A DNA stretch of 57,309 bases from JAAYDY01 sp964500225. GTDB taxonomy: Bacteria > Planctomycetota > Phycisphaerae > FEN-1346 > JAACEH01. Each line of letters begins with the position of its first letter. Position 1 is the stretch's first letter. Positions 8,353 to 17,097 of this stretch are shown one piece after another. A program made the translations under genes and the position numbers. The notes under the pieces are model-generated. The model was not told where the DNA came from, ran no database searches, and saw only the letters and a list, made by a program, of their open reading frames with translations. The stretch is taken from positions 1 through 57,309 of the forward strand of contig CAZCOA010000013.1 of the NCBI GenBank assembly GCA_964500225.1. Direction: 5' to 3'.

Positions 8353-9435
8353 ATGGCTGACGAAAGCTTCGGCGAGAAAACAGAAGCCCCAACCTCGCGA
8401 CGCATCGAAGAGGCACGCGAACGAGGCCAGGTGCCGCGCTCCGTGGACCTCACCGCCGCGATCGTTCTGCTGGCCTCCATGGCCGCCCTCTACTTCGCCG
8501 GTGGCCCCATCGGCGGCAGCATGCTCAGGACCATGCAGGACATGCTCGCCTTCGAGAATGCCGGCCGCATGGACGCCCACGACGTTCTTGCCGAGTTCGT
8601 CCGCTCCGCCTACTACTTCGTCGTCACCGTCGCGCCGGTCACCCTGACCATCGCCGTCGTCGCCGTCCTGGCCAATATCATCCAGAGCGGCATCGTCTTC
8701 TCCGGCCATCCTCTGGAGCCGTCGCTGGACAAGCTGAATCCCATCACCGGTTTCGGACGCATCTTCTCCAAGCGGGCCCTGGCCCGGCTCGCCGGCAACC
8801 TTCTGAAGCTGGTCGGCCTGACCTGGGTGGCCTGGGTTGCCATCCGCGGCGACTTCGACCGCATCGTCGCCCTGTCCGACATGTCCGTCGCACAGATGTT
8901 CCACAACGGCGGCGAGGTCGTCGTCTCGCTCGGATTCAAGCTCGGCCTCGTCCTTCTGGTTGTCGCCGTTCTCGACTACATGTACCAGCGGTGGCAGTTC
9001 TTCGAGGACCTCAAAATGACCAAGCAGGAGGTCCGCGAGGAAATGAAACGCATGGAAGGCGATCCTCTCATCCGTGAGCAGCGACGCCACATTCAGCGGC
9101 AACTGGCCATGCAGCGCATGAGCGCCGCCGTGCCCAAGGCCGACGCCGTCATCACCAACCCGACCCATGTCGCCATCGCCATCCGGTACGACGCCGAGAC
9201 GATGGCCGCGCCGCAGGTCGTCGCCAAAGGCGCCGACCTTATGGCCAAACGAATCCGCGAAATCGCCATGGAGCACGGCGTCCCGATCGTCGAGAAGCCG
9301 GCCCTGGCCAGAGCGCTTTACAAAACAGTCGAAGTGGGACGCGAAATTCCCATCGAGTTCTATCAGGCGGTCGCCGAGGTCCTGGCCTTTGTGTACCGCA
9401 TCAGTGGTCGGCACTTTGCCCGCTCGGCGACGTAG
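8353..9435 (+). CDS. flhB: Flagellar export switch protein FlhB
   Basis: A 360-residue export-gate protein that switches substrate class from hook to filament. It has the charged N-terminus (FGEKTEAPTSRRIEEARERG), four membrane helices up to about residue 210 and a cytoplasmic autoprotease domain. The cleavage motif NPTH is at residues 269-272, the same numbering as E. coli FlhB, followed by VAIAIRYD and APQVVAKGAD. All residues expected for self-cleavage are present. The start at 8353 rather than 8341 restores the usual M-(A/S)-E/D start. Confidence 0.96.
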   Translation: MADESFGEKTEAPTSRRIEEARERGQVPRSVDLTAAIVLLASMAALYFAGGPIGGSMLRTMQDMLAFENAGRMDAHDVLAEFVRSAYYFVVTVAPVTLTIAVVAVLANIIQSGIVFSGHPLEPSLDKLNPITGFGRIFSKRALARLAGNLLKLVGLTWVAWVAIRGDFDRIVALSDMSVAQMFHNGGEVVVSLGFKLGLVLLVVAVLDYMYQRWQFFEDLKMTKQEVREEMKRMEGDPLIREQRRHIQRQLAMQRMSAAVPKADAVITNPTHVAIAIRYDAETMAAPQVVAKGADLMAKRIREIAMEHGVPIVEKPALARALYKTVEVGREIPIEFYQAVAEVLAFVYRISGRHFARSAT

Positions 9436-9515
9436 CCGGGCGATCCGTCTCATGCGCGTTCGACGGTGAACGCATCCCGCAAGGACGCGGGCGGCTTTGA
9501 CGAGGAAGCATCCGA

Positions 9516-11642
9516 ATGGCTCACGACATGGCTATCACTCAGAATGGGCCCCTGGCTTTCATCGCCCGGCACCGCGGCATCATCCTGCCGTTGGCCGTCA
9601 TCGGCCTCATCCTCGTCATCGTCGTGCCTCTGCCGCCATGGATGCTCGATATCCTCCTGGCCTGCAACATCACCCTCAGCATCACCGTCCTGCTGACCAC
9701 GCTGTACGTCAACAAGCCGCTGGACTTCAGCGTCTTCCCGAGCCTGCTGCTGGCCCTGACACTCTTCCGCCTGGTCCTGAACGTCGCCTCGACGCGGCTG
9801 ATTCTGACCATTCCCGATCGTGTCTCCGACGCCTCCGCCGCCGGAGACGCCGCCGGCAAGGTCATCCAAGCCTTCGCCCAGTTCGTCGCCGGAGGCAACC
9901 TCGCCGTCGGCGTCATCGTCTTTGCGATTCTCGTCATTATCCAGTTCGTCGTCATCACCAAGGGCGCCACGCGCATCAGCGAAGTCGCCGCGCGGTTCAC
10001 CCTCGACGGCATGCCCGGCAAGCAAATGGCCATCGACGCCGACCTCAACGCCGGACTCATTACCGAGGCCGAAGCTCGACAGCGGCGCGAGGCCATCAGC
10101 CAGGAGAGCGATTTCTACGGCGCCATGGACGGCGCCTCGAAGTTCGTCCGCGGCGACGCCATCGCCGGCATCATCATCACCCTCGTCAACATCCTTGGCG
10201 GGTTCTACGTCGGCATGGTCGAAAAAGGATGGGCCATCGGCGAGTGCCTCTCGCTGTTCACGCGGCTGACCATCGGCGACGGGCTCGTCACCCAGGTGCC
10301 CTCGTTCATCATCAGCATTTCCGCCGGTCTCATCGTCACCCGAAGCGCCTCGCGCAGCGACCTCGGACGCGAAATGGTCGGCCAGCTTACCAGCCGTCCC
10401 ATCGCCATGGTCATCGCCGCCGTGTTTCTTATGCTCATGGCCGCCGTCGGCCTGCCGCCCATCCCCCTGACGGTCCTGGCCATGACGTGCCTGGTTTTGG
10501 CCTGGTTCCTTAACAAATCCGATGCCGCCGCCAGGCAACGCGACGCCGCCAAGGCCAAGCAGGCCGCCCAGCAACAACAGCAGAAAAAGCCGCCATCGGC
10601 CGACGACGGCCTGATCCTGGTCGATGCCATGGAACTGGAGATCGGTTACGGCCTGATCCGTCTCGTCGATGCCGCCCAGGGCGGAGATTTACTTGACCGA
10701 ATCAGTATGATCCGTCGACAAATGGCCCTCGAGTTGGGTATCATTGTGCCGCCGATCCGAATTCGGGACAACATGCGACTCGACCCGAACGAGTACCGAG
10801 TGCGTATCAAGGGCAACACTATCGCTCGAGGCGAAGCGCGAGTCGGCATGTTCCTGGCCATGGACAGCGGTGTGGCCGCCGGCGAACTGCCCGGCGGCAT
10901 CCGAACGCGGGAGCCCGCCTTCGGACTTCCGGCCTGGTGGATCGGCGAGGATCAACGGCAACGGGCCGAGATGCTCAACTATACGGTCGTTGACGCGTCC
11001 AGCGTGCTCGCCACGCACTTGACCGAGCTGATTCGCAGTCACGCATCCGAACTGCTGACGCGAGAGGAAGTCAACAAGCTCATCAAGAATCTCAAGGAGA
11101 AGGCGCCGAGCGTCGTAGATGAGGTGGTTCCCAGCGTGATGAAAGTCGGCGACATCCAGAAGGTCCTCCAGAATCTTCTGCGCGAGCGCGTCCCCATCCG
11201 CGACCTGGAGACCATCCTCGAAACCCTCGGCGACTGGGCGCCCAGGACCAGCGACATCGACGTACTCACCGAGTACGTGCGCAACAGTCTCGCCCGGTCC
11301 CTCTGCGACCAATATGTCGGCGCCGACGGCGTTCTGCGGGTCGTTACTCTCGATCCGGCCCTGGAAGACCGCATCGCCGCCCACATCGAGCACAACGAAC
11401 GCGGCAGCTTCCTGACCATGCCTCCCGACGTCGCTCGCAACGTCGCACGCGAGATCGCCGACGCCGTGCGGCCCCTGGTCAACGCCGGGCACCCGCCCGT
11501 CGTCCTCACTTCGCCGCAAATCCGCGCCCAGGTCAAACGCATCGCCGACACGGTGCTTCCGAACCTGGTCGTGCTGTCGTTCAACGAGATCGTCCGTGGC
11601 GTCAAGGTGGAAAGCATGGGCATGGCGGAGTTGAAAGTATGA
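9516..11642 (+). CDS. flhA: Flagellar export gate protein FlhA
   Basis: A 708-residue protein that forms the nonameric ring of the export gate. The N-terminal ~330 residues hold eight hydrophobic segments and the family motif around LALTLFRLVLNVASTRLIL. The conserved cytoplasmic loop ATRISEVAARFTLDGMPGKQ is followed by the substrate-docking cytoplasmic domain (about residues 370-708). A basic Q/K-rich linker near residue 340-360 separates the two. GAGGAAG lies before the ATG; an ATG at 9528 is a weaker alternative. The stop overlaps the flhF start (ATGA), so the genes are coupled. Confidence 0.96.
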   Translation: MAHDMAITQNGPLAFIARHRGIILPLAVIGLILVIVVPLPPWMLDILLACNITLSITVLLTTLYVNKPLDFSVFPSLLLALTLFRLVLNVASTRLILTIPDRVSDASAAGDAAGKVIQAFAQFVAGGNLAVGVIVFAILVIIQFVVITKGATRISEVAARFTLDGMPGKQMAIDADLNAGLITEAEARQRREAISQESDFYGAMDGASKFVRGDAIAGIIITLVNILGGFYVGMVEKGWAIGECLSLFTRLTIGDGLVTQVPSFIISISAGLIVTRSASRSDLGREMVGQLTSRPIAMVIAAVFLMLMAAVGLPPIPLTVLAMTCLVLAWFLNKSDAAARQRDAAKAKQAAQQQQQKKPPSADDGLILVDAMELEIGYGLIRLVDAAQGGDLLDRISMIRRQMALELGIIVPPIRIRDNMRLDPNEYRVRIKGNTIARGEARVGMFLAMDSGVAAGELPGGIRTREPAFGLPAWWIGEDQRQRAEMLNYTVVDASSVLATHLTELIRSHASELLTREEVNKLIKNLKEKAPSVVDEVVPSVMKVGDIQKVLQNLLRERVPIRDLETILETLGDWAPRTSDIDVLTEYVRNSLARSLCDQYVGADGVLRVVTLDPALEDRIAAHIEHNERGSFLTMPPDVARNVAREIADAVRPLVNAGHPPVVLTSPQIRAQVKRIADTVLPNLVVLSFNEIVRGVKVESMGMAELKV

Positions 11643-12829
11643 TCCTGAAAACCTTCAGAGCTCCTTCGATGCGAGATGCCCTCGTTCTGGTCAAACGCGA
11701 GTTCGGCCCGCACGCCGTCGTCGTCAGCACGCGGTCGGTCAAGGCCGGCGGCTTCCTCGGCATCGGGCGACGCACCCTGGTGGAGGTCACGGCCGGCCCC
11801 CAGCAGGAGCGGCCCATGCCGCGGCGCGCCGACGCCTCGCCGTCTCGCCCCGCCCTGGACGCTCGCGTCCGACAATCTTACGGGCAACTCGTCGCCGAAG
11901 CTCGCGAGGAGGCCGTCCGCGTCAGTGCACAGGACCTCCGCAACGAAATGTCCAGCCTCAAGGACATGGTCCAGCGCCTCATCCAGGAAACTCGGTCCAC
12001 CCGCCAGCCGGACGTGCCTGCCGAACTGTTCGACCTCTACGTCGGCCTACTCGGCAACGAGGTCGCCGAAGACATGGCCAAGGAACTCGTCAAAGCCATT
12101 CGCGAAGAGCTGCCCGAGAGCCAGTGGCGCAACGAGCACCGCGTCCGCGAAACGCTCGTCCGCTACATCGCCTCGCGCATCGATGTGTCCGGTCCGACGG
12201 TTCTCGAAGGCCCCTCGCCGCGCATTATCGCCCTGATCGGCCCCACGGGCGTCGGCAAGACCACCACCCTGGCCAAGCTCGCTGCACAGTTCAAGCTCCG
12301 CGAGGGCCATTCGGTCGGCCTTATCACCATCGACACCTACCGCATCGGGGCCGTGGACCAGCTCCGCACCTATGCCGAGATCATCGACGTGCCCCTGAAG
12401 GTTGTCCTCACGCCCAAGGAGCTTCAGCGGGCCGTCGCCGAGTACAAGGACATGGACTTCATCCTCATCGACACTGCCGGACGCAGCCAGCGCGACGTGC
12501 TCAAGATGAACGAGCTGCGACAGTTCCTCGACGCCGTCCGCCCCGACGAGACCCACCTGGTTTTGTCGAGTACCTGCGGCCAGAAGAACATCGAGAGTGT
12601 TCTCGATCGGTTCAGCCAGTTTAAGATCGACCGAGTGCTGTTGACCAAAATGGACGAAGCCGTCAGTTTCGGCATCGTCCTGACCGTGCTTCAGAAAACC
12701 AGGCAGAAACTGTCGTATGTGACGGTTGGGCAGGACGTACCGAATGACATCGAGGTGGGACAGCCGCGAAAGCTGGCCGAACTGATCGTCCCGCCGCTGA
12801 CCCGCAATGCAGAAAGGGCAGTGCCATGA
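11639..12829 (+). CDS. flhF: SRP-family GTPase FlhF
   Basis: A 396-residue flagellar placement GTPase. The N-terminal B domain (MILKTFRAPSMRDALVLVKR) is followed by a basic, variable linker, a helical N domain (about residues 110-190) and the SRP-type G domain. P-loop GPTGVGKTTTL is at residues 201-211, G2/G3 region TIDTYRIGAVDQLRTYAEII and DTAGRSQRD follow, and TKMDEA is the G4 motif. FlhF marks the site of new, usually polar, flagella. It overlaps flhA and flhG by four bases on each side. Confidence 0.95.
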   Translation: MILKTFRAPSMRDALVLVKREFGPHAVVVSTRSVKAGGFLGIGRRTLVEVTAGPQQERPMPRRADASPSRPALDARVRQSYGQLVAEAREEAVRVSAQDLRNEMSSLKDMVQRLIQETRSTRQPDVPAELFDLYVGLLGNEVAEDMAKELVKAIREELPESQWRNEHRVRETLVRYIASRIDVSGPTVLEGPSPRIIALIGPTGVGKTTTLAKLAAQFKLREGHSVGLITIDTYRIGAVDQLRTYAEIIDVPLKVVLTPKELQRAVAEYKDMDFILIDTAGRSQRDVLKMNELRQFLDAVRPDETHLVLSSTCGQKNIESVLDRFSQFKIDRVLLTKMDEAVSFGIVLTVLQKTRQKLSYVTVGQDVPNDIEVGQPRKLAELIVPPLTRNAERAVP

Positions 12830-13704
12830 TGACTCGGGGTGACCAGGCCGATAACCTGCGACGTATGGTTCGGGAGATGCGCCCGCACGCCCGCGTGCTG
12901 GCCGTTACCAGCGGCAAGGGCGGCGTCGGCAAGACCAACGTGGCTGCCAATCTCGGCATCGCCCTCTGCCGCAGTCACCGGCAGCGCGTCGTCCTCATCG
13001 ATGCCGACCTCGGCCTGGCCAACGTGGACCTGATGCTCGGCCTCCAGCCCCAGTGGAACCTCAGCCACGTCCTCAGCGGCGAGCGCCGTCTCGAAGACAT
13101 CATCGTCCAGGGTCCTGAAGGCATCGAGATTGTCCCCGGCGCCAGCGGCCTCAGCCGCCTGGCCGACCTCCAGGACTCCCAGCGGCGCACGCTTCTGGAA
13201 GAGCTCGGCAAGCTCGACAATCGGACCGACTACTGCATCATCGACACCGGCGCCGGCATCGGACGCACCGTTGTCTCGATGGCCTCCAGCGCCGACGAGT
13301 GCATCGTCGTGACTACGCCCGAGCCCCCCAGCATCGCCGACGCCTACGCCATGCTCAAGACCCTCAGCCGCCAGCCGCACCGGCCGCAGTTGCGACTCTT
13401 GGTCAACATGGTCGGCAGCCGGCAAGAGGCCCGGCGCGTCTATGAGCGCATTGCCGGCGTTGCCCAGAAGTTTCTCGGACTCCACGTGCACGACGCCGGC
13501 TACATCTTCTGCGACGGACACGTCGCGCGGGCCGTGCGCGGACGCAAGCCGTTCGTCACGGCGTTCCCGAATTCCCAGGCCGCCTGGTGCATGAGACAGG
13601 TGGCCGAACGAACCGCCAAGCCGCACGCGCAGGACGCCGGCGACGAAGAGGCCGGCCGCGGATTCTTCAAACGGGTCGCCGGCCTGTTCAGCGCGATGAC
13701 CTAG
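12826..13704 (+). CDS. flhG: MinD-like ATPase FlhG (FleN), flagellar number control
   Basis: A 292-residue ParA/MinD-type ATPase. The deviant Walker A TSGKGGVGKTN lies at residues 28-38 and is followed by the switch region LIDADLGLANVDLMLGL and Walker B-like YCIIDTGAGIG. The N-terminal ~20 residues include the segment that in known FlhG proteins activates FlhF. FlhG limits flagellar number and works opposite to FlhF. The four-base ATGA overlap with flhF and the order flhA-flhF-flhG are the classical arrangement in polarly flagellated bacteria. Confidence 0.93.
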   Translation: MMTRGDQADNLRRMVREMRPHARVLAVTSGKGGVGKTNVAANLGIALCRSHRQRVVLIDADLGLANVDLMLGLQPQWNLSHVLSGERRLEDIIVQGPEGIEIVPGASGLSRLADLQDSQRRTLLEELGKLDNRTDYCIIDTGAGIGRTVVSMASSADECIVVTTPEPPSIADAYAMLKTLSRQPHRPQLRLLVNMVGSRQEARRVYERIAGVAQKFLGLHVHDAGYIFCDGHVARAVRGRKPFVTAFPNSQAAWCMRQVAERTAKPHAQDAGDEEAGRGFFKRVAGLFSAMT

Positions 13705-13816
13705 GGGCGCCGCCGCATACGCAAGGGGCAGACGATTCGAAGTCGGTTCACCGTGACGCGACAGCAGGGAATGGTTGGAGTTGGACACACAGGACACGAA
13801 ACGACAGGAGCTGGCC

Positions 13817-14128
13817 ATGATCGGGCGAATCTGCGCGGCGACGCTGGCATTACTGTGCTTTGCCGCCGTCTGCCTGAACGGATTGCGCGAAGGAAACTCC
13901 TTCGGATCCGTCATGGGGCGATCCCTGGTGGCTCTGGTCGTCGGCGGCGTCGCAGGCCTGGCCGCGGCGGCCGTAGTCCGCCGCATCATTCAAGACGAAT
14001 TCAATCGCACTCAGCGTCGCGATAGCGCCGCCGACAGTGCGGCTCCGAAAGACAAGGCGGCCGCCCGTAGCGCCGCCGAACGAAAGAGCGAATCCGCGGG
14101 GTCCACGGCTGGATCCGCGGCACGGTAA
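13817..14128 (+). CDS. Small membrane protein between flhG and the flagellar sigma gene
   Basis: A 103-residue protein I do not recognise. Two hydrophobic helices (about residues 5-20 and 32-50) are separated by a short polar turn and followed by a charged, Ala/Ser-rich tail from about residue 58 (DEFNRTQRRDSAADSAAPKD). AGGAG at 13806-13810 lies six bases before the ATG at 13817, which is better placed than an upstream GTG/TTG-type start. Its place inside the flagellar run suggests co-expression, but no function can be read from the sequence. Confidence 0.7.
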   Translation: MIGRICAATLALLCFAAVCLNGLREGNSFGSVMGRSLVALVVGGVAGLAAAAVVRRIIQDEFNRTQRRDSAADSAAPKDKAAARSAAERKSESAGSTAGSAAR

Positions 14129-14164
14129 GAGGCCGGTACTCTGGCTTTTTGGCGAGGATGAAGC

Positions 14165-14980
14165 ATGGCACGAGCAAGACGACGGGTCGATATGGTGCAG
14201 CCGGTACGGACGCTGACGGACGACCAGGTCCGGGACCTATGGAAAAGCTACCGCGCCAAACCCGATCTGAAGACACGCAACCAACTCGCGGAGCACTATT
14301 TACCCATTGTTCGATACACCAGCGAGCGACTCTACGCCAAGCTGCCCGACGAGGTCGATATCAATGACCTCTACCAGGACGGCTTCCAGGGGCTGCTGGA
14401 CGCCATCGAGTCGTTCGACATGGAACGCGGCGTCAAGTTCGAGACCTTCTGCGCCGCACGCATTCGTGGCGCCATCCTCGACAGCCTCCGTGCCAACGAC
14501 TGGGTCCCGCGACTGGTCCGCGCCCGCGCCAGCAAACTCAACGAGGCTCGCCAAGCGCTCGAAATCAAACTCAGCCGCGCGCCCAACGACAAGGAACTCG
14601 CCGAATACATGGGCCTGTGCACCGAGGAGTACGAACGCCTCGTTCGCGACGCCAACGCCACCGGCGTCATCAGCCTCAACCGCAAGTGCTACGAGACCGA
14701 CACCAACAAGGATGTCCACGAAATCGACATTATCGAGGACAAACGCGGCGAGAATCCTCTTCACAAGATCCAGCGCGACGACCTCCGCAAGCTCATTACC
14801 AAGGGCCTCTCCAAAAACGAACGCCTCATCGTCCTGCTCTACTACTACGAAGAAATGACTATGAAGGAGATCGGCGCCACGCTCGACCTGAGCGAATCCC
14901 GGGTCAGCCAAATGCACTCCAGCATCCTGGCCCGCCTGCGGCCGCTGCTCAGTAGCCGCAAGCACGAATTTGCCGTCTGA
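14165..14980 (+). CDS. fliA: FliA/WhiG-family RNA polymerase sigma factor
   Basis: A 271-residue sigma-70 class 3 factor. Region 2 is clear (DINDLYQDGFQGLLDAIESF, then VKFETFCAARIRGAILDSLR and the WVPR element), region 3 carries LNEARQALEIKLSRAPNDKE, and region 4 ends in ERLIVLLYYYEEMTMKEIGA and SESRVSQMHSSILARLR. Members of this family read late flagellar genes. The context at the end of the flagellar cluster supports that role, and a sigma-28-like site is visible at 2472-2498. No anti-sigma gene flgM is seen nearby. The name whiG would be equally acceptable. Confidence 0.9.
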   Translation: MARARRRVDMVQPVRTLTDDQVRDLWKSYRAKPDLKTRNQLAEHYLPIVRYTSERLYAKLPDEVDINDLYQDGFQGLLDAIESFDMERGVKFETFCAARIRGAILDSLRANDWVPRLVRARASKLNEARQALEIKLSRAPNDKELAEYMGLCTEEYERLVRDANATGVISLNRKCYETDTNKDVHEIDIIEDKRGENPLHKIQRDDLRKLITKGLSKNERLIVLLYYYEEMTMKEIGATLDLSESRVSQMHSSILARLRPLLSSRKHEFAV

Positions 14981-15149
14981 GACGCCCATCCGCGGCATAC
15001 CAACAGGCCGATTCCGCGACGGAGTCAAGTTGTATGCCCGGATATGACGATAGGTGCGGCAGATGACGGGCTCCCGCGGTAAGCCGCAGGCACGCGGCCC
15101 AGTGGAGACCGCGTGCCGGCGACCGAGTCCGTCGGCCTGGGAGGTTCTC

Positions 15150-15539
15150 GTGTCGGACATCGGCAGCGGCATCGTCGGCTCGTTCAATCAGGCTCATCAG
15201 GCCTCGCGCCATGCCGAGTCCGAAAACGCCCGCGCCCGCCGTAGCGAGCAGTCCCAGGCCCGCGAAGCCCGCCAGCGGTTCATCGCCGCCCAGGAGGCCG
15301 TCGAGGCCGCACAAACCCTCCGACAGCGACGCATCGACCCCGACAAGGACAACTCCGCCGGTCGCGACGCCAGAGACCAGTACGAGGCACACGACGAACT
15401 GACCGACGAGCGCCGACGCAGGCAGGACGATGCCCCGACCCAGGCTGCCGCAAACTCCGCCGAAGCCTCTGCCCAGCCTCCTGGCGAGCCAGACTCAAAT
15501 GACAACGATTCCGGACACCTCATCGACCTGAAAGCGTGA
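15150..15539 (+). CDS. Hypothetical helical protein after the flagellar sigma factor
   Basis: A 129-residue polar protein I cannot assign. After a short start (VSDIGSGIVGSFNQAHQASR) it is a run rich in A, E, Q and R that is very likely one long helix or coiled coil to about residue 75, then an acidic tail ending GHLIDLKA. The GTG at 15150 is chosen because GGAGG lies at 15140-15144, five bases before it. It lacks cysteine and membrane segments. By position it belongs to the flagellar transcription unit. Confidence 0.65.
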   Translation: MSDIGSGIVGSFNQAHQASRHAESENARARRSEQSQAREARQRFIAAQEAVEAAQTLRQRRIDPDKDNSAGRDARDQYEAHDELTDERRRRQDDAPTQAAANSAEASAQPPGEPDSNDNDSGHLIDLKA

Positions 15540-15920
15540 GTGGTGCGGAATTTTTCGTACGCGCGTGCCAGGGCGTTCCCCGTCGCGTGTCTCGTTTCAC
15601 ACAGAAGCCGCCAACGGTCATTCCGGCTCCATGAAAGATTGGGTGTGTTTATTTTTATAAACACTCGGTTCTGGTCGTAACTAATTCCGCGCAAAGGTGT
15701 TACTGTTTGGATAAGTGCATTCTCGACGGGCTTGCCCCTTGCGCGCGATTTGCTCTTTCCGACAGCCTGTGTTAGAATAGTATGAAGCCAATAGGCTGTG
15801 TGTTAGCTGCTCGTGTATCCTGCATGTTGTGTCTTTTCGTGCTGTTTGCGCCGTGCCTGGTGATGCCGTTGCGACACCCGTCGGTGGCTCATCGGCGTCT
15901 GGCTCTGTTGCGGTGGACGT
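15540..15920 (+). other. Intergenic region before the first PilZ gene
   Basis: About 380 bases without a supported gene. The first part (around 15645-15665) is unusually A+T-rich for this genome. The second part contains the sigma-70-type promoter listed separately at 15750-15778. The stretch between that promoter and the PilZ start would be a 140-base leader; I see no recognisable riboswitch in it. Confidence 0.5.
15750..15778 (+). promoter_or_regulatory. Candidate sigma-70 promoter for the first PilZ gene
   Basis: TTGCTC at 15750-15755 and TAGAAT at 15773-15778 with a 17-base spacer. It stands out in GC-rich surroundings and has the same TAGAAT -10 as the tRNA-Cys and MarR promoters in this window. 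Confidence 0.5.
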
Positions 15921-16274
15921 ATGTCCTCATTGGCTGATACAGTGCATGGGACGCCGGAGCACGAACGACGACGTTATCCGCGCCGTATTGTGCCCATGCA
16001 CGTGGTCGCAGTCGTCAATGACGATTCCAGAAAAGATTCCAGCCGGGTGCTTCATGTGCAGGTTAAGGATATCAGCAGGGGAGGCATCTGTGGCGTGGTG
16101 GACAGCGAACTGACGGGAAACGAGCAGATCGTTGTCTTTTTGCCCGTCGGCGATGCCGGCGCGGGACGTGATGTGCGGGGACGTCTGACACGTTGCGAGC
16201 CCGTTGAGAGCCGTTTTCGTATCGGAATGGCGTTTCTTGATCCCATGGAGGGACCGGCCGGGCAGGTTTTCTGA
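15921..16274 (+). CDS. PilZ domain protein (first of two)
   Basis: A 117-residue single-domain PilZ protein, expected to bind cyclic di-GMP. The two binding motifs are visible: RRRYPRR near residue 17 and DISRGGICG near residue 50. The rest follows the PilZ beta-barrel with VRGRLTRCEPVESRFRIGMAF at the end. It has no partner domain, so it would act as a small adaptor or sensor. Its place after the flagellar operon suggests a link to motility control, as with YcgR-type brakes, but it lacks the YcgR N-terminal domain. It has its own promoter and is not overlapped by the flagellar genes. Confidence 0.82.
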   Translation: MSSLADTVHGTPEHERRRYPRRIVPMHVVAVVNDDSRKDSSRVLHVQVKDISRGGICGVVDSELTGNEQIVVFLPVGDAGAGRDVRGRLTRCEPVESRFRIGMAFLDPMEGPAGQVF

Positions 16275-16406
16275 ACAGGCCGCTTGGTGCCGTTGGCCGT
16301 TGTCTGCCAAAGGGTTTCGACTGGGGATGGGCTGGCGCACGGCCGTCTTGGACGGCTGTTGCACGCGGGAAGGTGGCTCGTTATTGCGGAATCCGAGGTA
16401 TTCTTT

Positions 16407-16435
16407 TTGCCAATCCCGCGAAAGTAGTTCATACT
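16407..16435 (+). promoter_or_regulatory. Candidate sigma-70 promoter for the second PilZ gene
   Basis: TTGCCA at 16407-16412 and CATACT at 16430-16435, 17 bases apart, about 110 bases before the second PilZ gene. The -35 is good and the -10 is moderate. Confidence 0.4.
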
Positions 16436-16544
16436 CTGTATGATAAATCCTGATGTTCGGACGACGGGTGTCCGATAACCTATCGAGTACGCCTCTAGGA
16501 GGGGGCAGCCGACTCGATACCAAGCCAGGGACCCGAGGGGTGGC

Positions 16545-16994
16545 ATGGGGGAAGTCGCCGTAATGAATCCGGTCAGCCCGATGCAGTCGCGTCTGGGGAG
16601 CGAACGCCGGCAGTTCAGGCGTTTTCCCATACGTCTTCCCGTCAAAGCCAGGCGAGACGACCTTCTGGGGCATTCCGACAGGCCTGTCGCGGAGCCTGGA
16701 CCAGAGGCGATTATCAGCATTGATGTGAACGATTTTTCGCTCGGCGGCCTTCGCGGCCGAACCGGCGTCGCTCTGCGCTGTGGCGAAGCCCTGACCGTTC
16801 ACATGCCGCCGTTCGGCACACGGCCGGAAATCGATGTCACGGGACGCGTCACACGCTGCCAGAGAATCGACAAGAGTTTTGATATCGGCGTCGAATTCTG
16901 TCAGACCAACGCCGCTCCCGACACGTCGCCGTGGCTTCGGCTACCCGAGCTTTTCTACATGGCCGGCCAGATGACCCGACGCGATAACTCGTAG
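16545..16994 (+). CDS. PilZ domain protein (second of two)
   Basis: A 149-residue PilZ protein. The arginine motif is in ERRQFRRFPIRLPVKAR (about residues 20-36) and the second motif is DFSLGGLRG (about residue 63). The end ELFYMAGQMTRRDN is a short extra helix. It resembles its neighbour in fold and in the late VTGRVTRCQRIDKSFDIGVE strand but differs enough to be an old duplication or independent recruitment. GAGGGG precedes the ATG at 16545; an ATG at 16563 is an alternative. A strong terminator follows. Confidence 0.8.
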   Translation: MGEVAVMNPVSPMQSRLGSERRQFRRFPIRLPVKARRDDLLGHSDRPVAEPGPEAIISIDVNDFSLGGLRGRTGVALRCGEALTVHMPPFGTRPEIDVTGRVTRCQRIDKSFDIGVEFCQTNAAPDTSPWLRLPELFYMAGQMTRRDNS

Positions 16995-17039
16995 CCGCCC
17001 CGCGGTTGACCAGAATTGCTGGCAATGACCAATGACACT

Positions 17040-17072
17040 GTCCGTCGCCATCCCGCGGCGGACGTTTTTTTT
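17040..17072 (+). terminator. Rho-independent terminator after the PilZ pair
   Basis: Nine-base-pair hairpin GTCCGTCGC / GCGGCGGAC (one G-T pair) at 17040-17048 and 17055-17063 with a six-base loop, followed by G and eight T at 17065-17072. It lies 45 bases after the second PilZ gene and ends the plus-strand flagellar/PilZ region. The next gene is on the other strand. Confidence 0.85.
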
Positions 17073-17097
17073 CTGAAGTTCCGCAGGGTCAGTAAGA

